From Pleurodeles waltl (Eukaryota > Chordata > Amphibia > Caudata > Salamandridae): a stretch of DNA of 64,000 bases. How positions within the stretch are numbered: position 1 is the stretch's first letter; every line of letters starts with the position of its first letter. The position numbers and the translations under genes were made by a program. This document shows, one piece after another, positions 1 through 10,847 of this stretch. Under the pieces are notes generated by a model that saw only the letters and a program-made list of their open reading frames with translations, searched no databases and was not told the DNA's origin. The stretch spans positions 329,914,177 to 329,978,176 of the forward strand of contig NC_090448.1 in assembly GCF_031143425.1 (NCBI RefSeq), written 5' to 3'.

Positions 1-2683
1 ACTTTATTCACCTATGCCTTGTCTCACATTAGAGAGTGGTGTTCTCCGTGATTTGCATCATCCATCCCATTTGGTTGTTCGCTTCCACTCTGCTGTCACG
101 TACCTTTGCATTATCGTGAACCAACCCTGAACCTCTGTCTCTCTTTCAGAGTTTTGAAACTGTACAACTTTGTGGCCAAAGCTATGTTTTCTTACACATC
201 TAGAAAAGATTCTAAGTTGTCACTGATTTATAATATAGATATTGTTGTTTGGCTTGAAGCTGGTGTATCTGTATTTTGCTTTATTTTACTTATTACACTT
301 CTTTACTTATTTAAATATGCAGCATTTCGTAAAATGATGAATCCTTTCATTGTGTTGATATGACCCTGTGACAAAGTTAGGTTGACGGAATAATTCAGAC
401 CATTAATTAATGTAGTGCAAGCAAATGAATTAACCCAATCTAAGCGCTACGACTTAGTAAGAGTCAAAAAGCCTTTACAGCACAGCATTCTTCTAAAACT
501 CTAGCCAGTAAAGGGCTTCTCACAGGCATCGTAAGCATGGTATTATAGTGAAACAATGGCCCCTTGGTAGCCTTCCACTTCTTTCTACTCTTTTTTTTTT
601 TTAGTAGTGTCTTAGGCTGAATGTTTCTCACTAACCCTCCTGTTACTCTTGCCTACTAATATTCTTCATACCACCTTTCTTCTGAATGCGTTCTCATTTT
701 TGTCCCACTTTGTGAACTTTAGTTTACAACCTTTGACCTCACAACTATAGTTCTCTAGTCAACAAGTACATCTGTCTGCTTTTCTTTCATCCCATCTGTA
801 CAAGACAATGGACCCATAGCTGCTCCCACACTTCTTTAGCTGCACTAGATACAACTCACTGAAAACAACCTTGATGCTTCCATGCAAATTCGGTGGTAGC
901 ACTGGCGTGTGCCCACACTTTGCCATTCCATTTGGCTGAATTTAATGAAATTCGGACTTCCTAGTTTTCTCCGCCTGAGGATGTAGATAAACCGCATGCC
1001 GCCAATCATCTGAGTTCATTCTAATACACTGCCAGATCAACAAGGAGCTATGAATTTTAAGGCTTTTTGGTGGGATGAGGTGAACATAATGTTAAGAACT
1101 TCTGACAATCTGTCGTATTTTTGTTCATGAGAAGTTTTTAATTCAATTACATACAGTAACGTTTCCTTTCTGCTGACAGTTGGTGTTGGGAATATTTAAT
1201 CTCCGAAACATGAACTATTTTCAGGCGGTCTATAGTGAAAGATCCTCTGTTGGTCTTGCGATTTAGACTAAAGTTTCTGAAGTTGGAGCAATTTATGACT
1301 TCATGGGCAAAGTTGCAATTAATCAACCAGTAATCAGTCTAATGTTAGAGGACAGTAGAGCGACCACAAACTGCTTTAAGAAAGTCACCTTTGATTGTGC
1401 CAATGACATATTTCTCCACACTATTGTGCCTTTTACCATTACATACCCTTCAACTGCAAGGTATCAGTACTGCTTTACTTACATGGTGCAAACTTGATGT
1501 CTGTTCCTTTGTTGATGGAGTGGAGAGCCAAATGGGAAGCAGTTTTTGCGGACTCTGAGGCATGCCAAGAGATCGAACAACAGAAGGTGACAACTTTTCT
1601 CAGCATAAAATGGAGTTTGTAATGGTCACAAAATTCATATTTTTCAGAGAAGAAATAACATGACAAACATTTTAATGTGCACAAAGAAAATCTTTAAATG
1701 TCTACATTTTCCAGAAACAGATAAAAATGGAAGCATTTTTTAAGATGAATATTGCTACTTGCGCATTTCCCACTGTGCGACTGTGCCTGTACGTTTGTGA
1801 TGAAACATTTAGGCATATCACATTCTAAAATGCTGTAATTTGTTGAGTACTATACACAATTCTAAATTCACAAAGCTGTCACTTTTCTACTGATACCAAA
1901 ATTAATTTAACACTAATTGACAAGGTTGATAATGGTTGTGCCAGCAGCTTACGATGACAATATCTACCCCAGCATTCAGCACAGTAAGAGTCCCTTTTAT
2001 TTGCAACAGTTTGCGCAGGTGTTGTTAAGTAATCAACAGACTATGTACTCCATCAAACTATAATGTTCCTCTTTGATTAGCCCTGTGATGCATATGTGAG
2101 TCATTTAATAGTATGGGGCAACTTTTTTAAGGCTTTTAAAACACCGCAACATAATTTTAAGGCCCGTAAAGCAAAAAAGGCTTAAAGGTTAGGTGTACAA
2201 GGGCCAAACAAAGGTTCTCAAGCAAAATGTGAATTTGTGAGCCCATATCTAGTATTTCCTATAATCTGCCATGCCTTTGTACGTTTTCCGTAGAAAGCCA
2301 GTTTGAAGAGTTTGGTCTTTTGAAACAGTGGTAGGTAGAACTTGTTTTCAGTCTAGGAGCGGAGGTTTTGAGATTTGATTTAATTTACACCCATGATGTG
2401 CGTCCATGTTTCTTTAGCCGGAGAGTCTTTTTTGTGGATCAGGCTCCTGTTGAGGCCCATGTGTTATGAGGTGCCAGATTGTACCCTGTCCTAGCCTTCA
2501 TTCTAAAGGACTTTCAGATGGTATATTAATTTTGCAAAGGTTTTTAATTTCGTCATTTACTCAATAAACAGCCAAAGGTGTCTTTCCTGGGCGGTGTCTC
2601 ATTATTAGGCAACTGAAGGTTTAGACATGGCCTTAATTTGTAGGCTTTGCAATAAACTATTTTTTTAGGACTCATGTTTAGAA
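1..2683. other. No recognisable feature (probably NICN1 3' intron)
   Basis: AT-rich sequence with only short chance open frames and a T run near 590-602. I searched the minus strand for the remaining C-terminal nicolin codons (expected to include a Met-Trp-Ala-Leu-like stretch) and did not find them. By position this is likely NICN1 intron on the minus strand. Confidence 0.4.
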
Positions 2684-3006
2684 TACACTGTAGCATTTTA
2701 GCACTCCATCACAATGACTCTTATCACCTCTTCCTCATGGTTGCTTTGTAAGAATAGGGTGATCCTCCCGACGACAGGCAGGTGTAGAACGATACCCTAA
2801 TAACATTCTTTTCGGGTGTAAACAACAGCAACAGTACAGTCCATTTAGATTACATTGCAGCACTCAAGCTCCATTACAACGGCAGTTATAACCTCCTCCT
2901 CGTGGCTCGTTTCTCAGGGTAAAAGAATCTTTCTAAACATAGCTGGTTGCAGAATTATACCCTTAATTAGAGAGTTGTTTGGGGTGTGAGCTAAAGAGCA
3001 AGTCCA
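2684..3006. repeat. Diverged two-copy tandem duplication
   Basis: Two adjacent blocks, about 2684-2843 and 2852-3006, share an ordered series of matching words: a gcactc(ca/aa) start, cctc(t/c)tcct(c)(a/g)tgg, aagaat, a tgcaga/tgtagaa-ata-ccct block, then a gggtgt ending with aac/agc and agtcc. The match is interrupted by many substitutions, so the duplication is old. I do not recognise the family. Confidence 0.6.
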
Positions 3007-3524
3007 TGCCGAACAGAAACCGCAGATTGCAAGTCGTCTGTCAGGTAAGCAGGCATTCAGTGAATATAAAACAATAGGTTTGAGAGGAAGAAACAGTGAA
3101 GCACCACATGTTGGTTATGTGTTAACTTCTGTTCTTACTCAATGTTCCCTTACTGGCTTCAGTTAAGGACAGAGAAAAGAAACCGTTTTTTAAAACGTTC
3201 ATTGGATAATTTGCGGGTCTACTCCAGGGGATAGGTGCCTGCACTTTTCAAGAGCTTGAAGCTCTATTGTAGGTTGTGTAGTGATGGTTTGTTTCACGCA
3301 TTCTTGAAACTGACTAGTCACTTTTTTCGTGCAAAAACAAGTGATGGACGGAATGCTGAACATTGTCAAACATTCACCCCCAGTCACAGATCTGGGTTTA
3401 ATCCATCGTTTTTTTGCTGCCCATGCCATTCCAGTTTGGACCCATCCATATGCAAATCAGTCTTGACCCTGTTCCCCATGGGAACAGTCCAGCCCGAACT
3501 GCTAGGCCAGGTCTTCCCTGGACT

Positions 3525-3589
3525 GGAAACAAGCATCCTGGGACCGGTTTCGGGGTTTCACCCCTCATCAGCCAGGCTAGCTTGAATCC
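3525..3589 (-). ncRNA. Hammerhead ribozyme, type I, array copy 1
   Basis: Read 5' to 3' on the minus strand: stem I strand CCTGG (3576-3572); core CTGATGA (3571-3565); stem II GGGGT/ACCCC closed by a GAA loop (3564-3552); core GAAA (3551-3548); a minimal stem III CCGG; cleavage triplet GTC (3544-3542); then CCAGG (3541-3537), which is the exact complement of the first strand. Stem I continues after an internal loop (CTAG against ATG) with CAAG (3584-3581) against CTTG (3533-3530), then a 2x2 T/T loop and GGA against TCC. All invariant core bases are present. Predicted cleavage lies between 3542 and 3541. Stem III is too short to close a stable hairpin in one molecule, as in newt satellite 2. 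Confidence 0.9.
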
Positions 3590-4000
3590 AGTGGCATGGA
3601 AAGCACGGGACCCAAGTGATGGACGGAATGCTGAACATTGTCAAACATTCACCCCCAGTCACAGATCTGGGTTTAATCCATCGTTTTTTTGCTGCCCATG
3701 CCATTCCAGTTTGGACCCAGCCATATGCAAATCAGTCTTGACCCTGTTCCCCATGGGAACAGTCCAGCCCGAACTGCTAGGCCAGGTCTTCCCTGGACTG
3801 GAAACAAGCATCCTGGGACCGGTTTGGAATGCTGAACATTGTCAAACATTCACCCCCAGTCACAGATCTGGGTTTAATCCATTGTTTTTTTGCTGCCCAT
3901 GCCATTCCAGTTTGGACCCAGCCATATGCAAATCAGTCTTGACCCTGTTCCCCATGGGAACAGTCCAGCCCGAACTGCTAGGCCAGGTCTTCCCTGGACT

Positions 4001-4065
4001 GGAAACAAGCATCCTGGGACCGGTTTCGGGGTTTCACCCCTCATCAGCCAGGCTAGCTTGAATCC
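4001..4065 (-). ncRNA. Hammerhead ribozyme, type I, array copy 3
   Basis: Identical to the copy 1 motif, shifted by 476 bases: CTGATGA at 4047-4041, stem II 4040-4028, GAAA 4027-4024, cleavage triplet ending at 4018, and stem I partners on both sides including the outer CAAG/CTTG helix. Conservation of every paired base between copies fits recent amplification or shared function. Cleavage in both motifs of one transcript would release a 476-nt RNA. Confidence 0.9.
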
Positions 4066-4352
4066 AGTGGCATGGGAAGCACGGGACCCACGTCTGGGCA
4101 TACCCTTCCCACTTAGGGCGAAAAATGCAAAAACAACAAGTGATGGACGGAATGCTGAACATTGTCAAACATTCACCCCCAGTCACAGATCTGGGTTTAA
4201 TCCATCGTTTTTTTGCTGCCCATGCCATTCCAGTTTGGACCCAGCCATATGCAAATCAGTCTTGACCCTGTTCCCCATGGGAACAGTCCAGCCCGAACTG
4301 CTAGGCCAGGTCTTCCCTGGACTGGAAACAAGCATCCTGGGACCGGTTTCGG

Positions 4353-6480
4353 GGGGGGGGGACAACTGCAGGCCAGGGGCTAGTAGGATTCTGATCAATT
4401 ATAGTCCTTGCCATCATGCTTCTCCGAGCATAAAATCCCAACCATTACTCTCTGCCCAGTACAAAAAAAAATATATGCCCTGAGGATGTGTCACATTCAT
4501 ATCATAAATGTGTGCATTTCTTTCTTTACCACACAAGCATGCACGTGTCCTAGAATGCACACTCTTTGCTGTCGTTTAGAAAGTCACTTTTTGCCTCAAA
4601 GGCCATTTGTATTTAAATTTATCTGAGATGTGGCCTTCTGACTGCAGGTGTCCATCTCAGTCAGGTGTTTTTTGTGGGATTCAGTGACGACCTTAAAGAG
4701 GTGGTACTTTAGGTTGTCAAAGTATTGTTATCACAGTGCTCATTTTTTTTTACCCCATCTAAGCATTTATTTCTTTTGCCACTCCCACAACTTCTTCAGT
4801 CTTTTATTGTTTAGGCTTGAATCTCTTAGTTTTTTTCCTCCACTCCAATGACACGACATTTAGGCCAAGTGCAATCTTGTAAAGGAAATGCTCGTCAGCA
4901 ACCAAAGAATAGAGGAATTTCCAAAATCTCTTCCAAAAGAAGTGATGAAAGTGCTCTACCCAGAATCTTAGCAAAATTAACTTCCATTCTTGATGGAGCT
5001 CAACATCTTTTATATATTAGAAATATGGAATCAAAGCTACAAGTTCCTAATATGTCTAGGATGTGCCTTCATCATATCTTTTACCTGAAATAACAAATTA
5101 GTAAGAATAGAAACCCTGACCTCTCTATCCCTCGGAAAAGCTTTAATAGTCTTCAGTCACCAATCTTATGTGTAAATGTTGTGGCCTTTGGAGTGGCAGT
5201 AATGGGAGCAAATGCAATGCTGGTGAACAACGCAGATGGGATCAGCTAAAGGCCCGTAAACATTTTGTGCCTTGTGGTACCAGAGCACACCAGCCCAATT
5301 ATACAGTTATTGATCCGAAGTTCTCAAACCTGAGGCAGAAACCAAGAGATGAACCTTGTGACAGGACCTCAGGAGACCTAATTATTATTTCTTTTGTTTC
5401 ACCACCAGCACCACTCCTCAGTAATTGGAGATCTTATTGAAGAGTTACTAATGTGTAAAGTTTTCACTGATACACACAATTTCATATTTTTTAGTCCATA
5501 ATTTGACATGTCAAAACTGTAAACGTAAAAAATAATAATAGAAATAATATACCTGAAAAAACACAAATGCATCACCAGTTATAGCAGAAAATGCAGTAAA
5601 CAGTCTTACAAAAAGATTCCAGGGCATAATGGAATTGGCTGCTATCAGCCAAAAAGAATCCCACAGTAGCCAAAGTCCCTCCGTCTACGCCATGGTAGGG
5701 TAGAACGTCTTAAGAAGGAATTTAACCACTATTTACATCTAATCTTTTTTTATTTGCTATGTAGAATTAAGAAAGTTATGTGGTGGCAGCTATGGGCATT
5801 CCAATGGTTAACATGGAATTGGATGGAGTTAGACTGTATAGCTAGATCCCATCTACCAATTTGTATGGAGCTTTTCATGATATCAAAAACCAGACCAGGA
5901 GCAAGGATTGTTTTCACTTAACCTGAAGTGAAAACGTAACACCCTCCATATCAATATTACATTTTTACACTTTTATTCCACTCCATTTGATGTGCCCTAC
6001 TCACTAGCATGGTGCATTGTCAGTCTCCTTATAGAATCAATCTACTCCATTTTAGCGACTCATCCACTTGGGCAAAGACAATACATTTTATGCAATATAC
6101 GCAATAAATAGGGGCTGGAATATTTCCACAATTAGTTTGTCAGAACAGGGCCCGATGGCGAATTAGAAGTGACTTCTGTAAGAAATATGCCAAATGACGT
6201 ACATCTGGCAGTCCAGTTGGAAAGGAGGCATTAACGATAACCCCCTCTACCACAAAACATGCTTCACAAGAAAAGACCAAAATAATGTTTGTTTTCCTAG
6301 CTTGGGGACATGGATAAAGGCAAGCAGCAGCAAATGCAGATTTTACAGCCAAAGTGCCAGATGGCATAGAGTTGCTGGGATACTGCTTCTGGGGATGAAC
6401 TAGTTATATTAATCCGAGAAAGAAGAATATCTATTTTTCTATATGACAGGTGTTATCCACTGTTTCAAGGTTTTACTCAC
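4353..6480. other. No recognisable feature (NICN1 intron 3 by position)
   Basis: AT-rich, no coding signature or repeat structure I can identify. The short frames at 4848-5093, 5168-5440 and 6194-6403 have no splice context or recognisable domain. The nicolin frame enters from exon 3 at 6481, so this is intron on the minus strand. Confidence 0.45.
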
Positions 6481-6594
6481 CGACTGGTCACATGGGTTTA
6501 TCTGTATCTCTTCTATGTTGAACTGTAACCACGCTGGGGATGGCTGTCGAAGGATGAAGCGCACTGAGGTGACATGATTAACATCCCCAATCAT
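6481..6594 (-). CDS. NICN1: Nicolin 1, coding exon 3
   Basis: Thirty-eight codons beginning with Met-Ile-Gly-Asp and ending ...Asp-Gln-Ser. The acceptor is a pyrimidine-rich stretch ending CATAG at 6595 and the donor is GTGAGT at 6480-6475. The central ILRQPSP, a following aromatic Trp-Leu and an EE(I/L)QI segment match the vertebrate nicolin family at the same spacing, and the length fills the homologous stretch without gaps. Nicolin 1 is a non-catalytic subunit of the tubulin polyglutamylase complex (with TTLL1, TPGS1, TPGS2 and LRRC49) and acts on tubulin tails. Phase 0 at both ends continues the frame of exon 2. Too short to stand out as an open frame, so it was found by homology. Confidence 0.88.
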
Positions 6595-7740
6595 CTATGC
6601 AAGTGGAGGTAAAGAAATGGGATTTGTGGGATAAACAGAGAAATAAAACATTACTAAAGACAAGGAGAAACAACGGCAAAGACAGGGTATGAGAAAGTGC
6701 TAGAAAGAAGAGAAAGGGCAAAAGAATGTGATGGGGAAAGAAGAGTGAAGGCGGGAGGATGCAAGCCAGTAAAAAGGGCTGTTGTGACAAGAAAAAATAA
6801 AAGTGGCTACAGGAATGCCACAGGAATAAAAGAGAGCAGCTGAGTGAAAAAGTATCAAAGGTTCCATATCTGATGTGATCAACTCCCATCCCAAGTGTCT
6901 GTCAAGCATTCTCATTCTACAGGAATAGTAAACGGTCCTGCGGTTGATTCTATTGTGAAGTTTTTTTTGTTTTAATGTAGGCAATTCAAGAAAACCTAAA
7001 CTTTTTCTACACCTCTCTACATACATTTACAAAATTATACAGTTAACACCAAGGACACAAAGAGTGTCCTGCAATCAGAGATGACTAACTGCTTGTCCGG
7101 AAATCTGAAGTAAAGTATTCAGGACGCAAAAAACAATGAAAGTAAATTTCAGGCTACCCTTCAAGGAATTGTGGAATACATTTGTGCATGATCAAAGTAG
7201 CTCACAAAACCTGTAGTTGTACTCCCCCCCCCCCAAGAGCTTTTACACTAAGGTACTAGTTATATACGAGATGTAGTGAAGCGGTGACACAAAATGGCTG
7301 AGGTAGAACCAAAATGTTTTATTCACATCTCTTTTTTCTCTTTCCCAAGCATTAAAACACCTAAAGCCTTTACTAACTCACAGGAGATTCCTCAGCCAGA
7401 TCGCCATAATTAGGAGTCAGTGAGGGCATTTGCACAGGAAGAACTTCTCCCCACCACTTACAAGAGCTCAGATTGTTCTTTTCCACTACGGTGTAGGGTG
7501 CACTGATTTTGTTAGAGCAGGGAGACTCACCGTTTGGCATCGTACCACTGAAAAGTAACCTCTGCTCCAAAAAACACTAACCCAGAAATTAACATGTACT
7601 TGTGATTTATTTTCAAGACATAAGGGATGAGTCACTAAAGACACTGATAAAAGCATGTGCTAATTAGCTGAAAAGTGAAGAAGATAATTTATATTTAAAT
7701 CTTAAATTCTTATATTATTCTTATATATAGTCTTATATTT
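6595..7740. other. NICN1 intron 2, 3' part
   Basis: No repeat family recognised apart from a C run at 7225-7234. A minus-strand frame at 7570-7373 ends in a donor-like GTGAGT and follows an acceptor-like TTTTCAG, but it does not resemble nicolin and exons 2 and 3 join in frame without it. A purine-rich tract lies at 6600-6850. Confidence 0.4.
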
Positions 7741-8145
7741 AAGGAAGGCTCGAACCCTGAACTTTTTCTAGAGGACTGGCTGACGATGACAGTCCTAGCT
7801 GCCAGGGTTGCGCAATTCTTCTCTATTGAGAGAGCACATAGGATCCCTGAGCTGAGGGCTCTGTTGCGCCCAATTATTGCACACCTGCTCAACTTCAGGG
7901 ACAGAGTCTTGCTGCTTCAGATTGTTCAGAGCCAAGGGCCCATGGACCTCCATGGTAACACTATAATGGCATACCATGACTACAGGGCTGAGATCCAGGG
8001 GAGATGCAACACCTTTGGTGAGGTGAAGATACAACTTCATACCTTGGCTTTATCCTACGCACTGTTGTTCCCATGCCGACACAACTCACTTCTGCTCATC
8101 CCAAGAGGAGGCAAGGGTGTGGCTACGCTCCAAAGGCATACATAA
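7741..8145 (+). pseudogene. L1 ORF1 C-terminal fragment
   Basis: The frame carries the ORF1 signature: a V(E)RAHR-like IERAHRIPE, RPIIAHLLNFRD, a G-N-TIMAYHDY segment, then ...EVKIQLHTLALSYALLFPCR. In intact L1 ORF1 these form the RNA-binding RRM/C-terminal domain of the trimeric nucleic-acid chaperone. The N-terminal coiled coil is absent and one frameshift lies near 8060. No start codon of its own. Confidence 0.72.
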
Positions 8146-8369
8146 GCATCTGGAGGCATCTGGGAATGGCTCACAGGGCTGGCCCGATGGGAGGCCCAAG
8201 CGCCTACAGCGCAATGCAAGATCCTGCCCTTCTGAAGAACAAGCTGCTCAGGAAAGTGTGCAGACAGTATTTTGCAGTAAATGATGGAAAAGTGGGTTCC
8301 TGGGGACTGGAGTAGGATGCCAAGAAGGTGGTCATGAGAAGGCTCTGTATAAGCATGTGCTGTGGGCAG

Positions 8370-10500
8370 GGTTTTCTCTTTTACAGACTGTGACTGACCT
8401 GGAGTCGCGTGTGCGGAAACTGAGACATGGCAGTGACGATGCTTGACCACGCCTGACAGAACTCCGTCATATACCACAAGGAAGCGAACCAGCTGAGCCA
8501 CCTTGATTATAAAGTTTCTTTTGCCTGACAACAAGAGGATGGCGATAAACCAGGGTGAACGCTGGCGTGGTTGCTACGGATGGAAATCCACAGAATGCTT
8601 GTAGGCACAATACGAGGTACCACAGGTCACACAGTCAACACTGATATGGACACTAACAAAGTGTTTGTCCGGTATTATGAGAAGTTGTACTCTCGCCACC
8701 AAACCCTATCCAGAGTGAATGAGGGAATTCCTACGTAGGGTAGCTCTCCCCAGTCTGTCACCGCTGTGTCTTTTAGAATTAGAATAACCCCTACAGTTGG
8801 AGGAGAGTCAATTGGTGATCTGTCAAATGGCACGAGGCAAGACACCGGGCACAGTTGAGTTCTCTGTGGAATACTATGCGGTGTTTAGGGCTACCCTTGC
8901 CCATAGGTTGCTGGAGCTTTATCGGGAATCCCATCAGTGGACTCACTACTAGCATCTCTGCGGGAGGCCCTCACAGTGGTGCTACCGAAACCTGCCAGAG
9001 ATTCACTTGAGGTGGGCTCCTAATACCCTCTTTCAATGGTAAACACGGATTATAAGGTATTAACCAAGGTGCTTGTCAGCAGGCTGCACCCTATGCTTGG
9101 CGTATTAGAAAACCCTGATCAGTGCAGATTTATTCCCCAGCGAGCAACCAGCTGTAACACACAGTGCTTATGTCACATCAAGGGCACAGTGGAAGGGACG
9201 ACTGAGCTCCTGGTGGCGGCTTCCTTAGATTTTGAAATGGCGGTGATACTCTTGGTTGGTTGTATCTTATCCAAGTGCTAGAAGCCATGGGGATGGGCCT
9301 CAAGTTCCTCAGATGGGTTAAGTTGTTATACATGAACCTGCGGGCGAGGGTACAAACTGGATGTCAAAACTGTCTCTCTCTCCCCATAATTTCTGGGCTG
9401 GCCATGGAGCCTTTGCCCGCTGCGCTGCGTACCAGGGTCCCTGATTGGGGCATATGGGTGGGTGCGGACTGCCACACTGTCTCCTTATATGCAGATGATG
9501 TGCTGGTATACCTAAGAGACCATGCACGTACACTGCCTGCCCTCTATGACTGCTGGATCTTTTTGGAGACATAGTGGACCTTAAGGTGAACTGGGGAAAA
9601 TCCTGTATTTTTCCCCTGCGCTGGGTGGAGCACGTTGGTCAAGGTCCTCTGGAGCTCGGTTGACTCCCTTGGAGTTTTAAAACGTACTTGGGAGTGAATG
9701 TATATCATAAGGACAGTGACCTCTTGGATGGGAATCACAAACAGGCCCTGATCTCGATATTGCATTCCATGAGTTTTTGGACACGCCTTCCCCTATCGTC
9801 CAAAGGACGTGCATCAATTGCTTGTTCTCCTGCGACTCTTCTACTTTTTTGCAGCGCTGCCAGTAACACCTGCCAAACCCTTTTTCAAGGACATGAGGGG
9901 GCTGGTATTCGATTTTGTCTGGGATTCCGCCCAGAAACGGGTAATGATTCACATGCTTCAGCGACCAACGGTGGATGGTGGCCTGGGGGTAGTAGACATA
10001 GAATTATATTTCGCAGCGGCACAGCTACAATGGCCTATGCAATGGCTAGCTGGAGACAGGATAGGGAGGACAGATTTGTACAAGCAGACCTGAGCAGCAT
10101 AAGTGTGCTGGATTGGTTGCTCATACCCAGGGGTCAGGCTAAAGGACTGGGCAGGCTCACACGGGTAACCAAACTAGTTCTGAGTAGATATATTTAACCC
10201 CGGCATAGTCCAGTACCCTATGCACCGCAACTTCCACTGTGGGGCATATGCCCACCACAAGAGCACTGCTGGAGGTGTATGATTTGTCACTATGGCAGGA
10301 GGCAGGGATAGCTATCACACAATGCACGCTTGAAGTTTACGCAGTTTAAATATTTGCATCAAACGTATCTCACACAACAGTGGCTGCACGCGATGTTCCT
10401 GAGGGTGTTGCTGACCTGCCCAAGGTGTGGTCATTTAGACGCCAATTTTATACATATGGTCTGGGAATGCCCGCTGTTGGCACGCGTCTGAGTACGGATA
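8370..10500 (+). pseudogene. L1 ORF2 relic (linker, reverse transcriptase, C-terminus)
   Basis: Recognisable segments in order: the YYEKLYSRHQT linker near 8670-8710; RPLSM-like sequence and NTDYKVLTKVL near 9036; DQCRFIPQRAT near 9117; LDFEMA; the catalytic YADDVLVYL box near 9489; an LGVNVYH-like thumb segment at 9685; a GGLGVVDIELYFAAAQLQW block near 9975; and a degenerate C-terminal Cys/His HMVWECP segment near 10450. YADD itself is intact, but frameshifts (around 9260 and 9690) and stops destroy the protein, and the N-terminal endonuclease is deleted. Confidence 0.78.
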
Positions 10501-10847
10501 ATGAAACATGTCTCAACAAGTAGCTGCCCCCTGATCCACTCCTGTGCCAGTTGTGGATCATGAAGCACACTAAATATCATATGAAAATGGCGGACCTCGC
10601 TTTAGCCTTATTCAAGGGATTGAATGCCAAAGCACAGAAAGCTACACAGCCACCCACAGTTTATTGCTAGCTTCAGGTAACCCATAAATGGGAGCTAGCC
10701 AAGGCAGACACTATAGCATATGACCAGCGGCTGCGAGGAGGCAAGGGAGCTGCCATGATCTGGGACACCTATATACCAAAGGGGCGCAGTTATACACTGC
10801 ATATGTTGGTGCACCCACATACACTGCTTGATGGAAAATGGCCTCTC

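Larger units (their letters stand above)
3450..4256. promoter_or_regulatory. Octamer ATGCAAAT in each satellite unit
   Basis: A perfect octamer occurs once per copy at 3450-3457, 3725-3732, 3926-3933 and 4249-4256. The octamer acts in either orientation and is the usual distal element of snRNA-type promoters. Newt satellite 2 is reported to be transcribed from a promoter of this type. I did not identify a proximal sequence element with confidence. Confidence 0.55.
3327..4352 (-). repeat. Satellite-2-like tandem array, four copies
   Basis: Four head-to-tail copies start with gtgatggacgg at 3341, 3616 and 4140, or just inside it at 3826. Copies are nearly identical where they overlap. The longest unit (copy 3 plus its tail, ending at 4139) corresponds to about 323 bp; copy 1 lacks a ~48-bp tail; copy 2 stops at 3825 within the ribozyme core; copy 4 stops at about 4345 in a G run. 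The unit length and the minus-strand hammerhead match newt satellite 2, an approximately 330-bp dispersed tandem repeat whose transcripts self-cleave. Assignment to that family is by structure, not by database comparison. Open frames of 197-215 codons across the array are artefacts of repetition. Confidence 0.85.
7741..10847 (+). mobile_element. L1-like LINE relic, 5' and coding part
   Basis: A degraded L1-type retrotransposon on the plus strand. An ORF1 C-terminal part is followed directly by the ORF2 linker and reverse transcriptase; the whole endonuclease domain is missing. Frameshifts and stops occur throughout. The element resumes at 12816 after a later insertion. It is old and cannot be active. 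Its location inside NICN1 intron 2, opposite to the gene, adds to the intron length. Confidence 0.8.

Noticed and set aside
3235..4483. Overlapping open frames of 116-215 codons on the plus strand
   Set aside because: They are the near-identical satellite units read as protein; the frame repeats with the unit and there is no start, splice or domain evidence.
6140..6367. Minus-strand frame considered for the missing NICN1 C-terminal exon
   Set aside because: The residues do not match the nicolin C-terminus and the acceptor-like site near 6180 leads to a stop within a dozen codons.
7373..7570. Minus-strand frame with acceptor-like and donor-like borders between NICN1 exons 2 and 3
   Set aside because: Exons 2 and 3 join in frame and match nicolin without it; the translation shows no nicolin similarity. 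A cryptic or alternative exon is not excluded.
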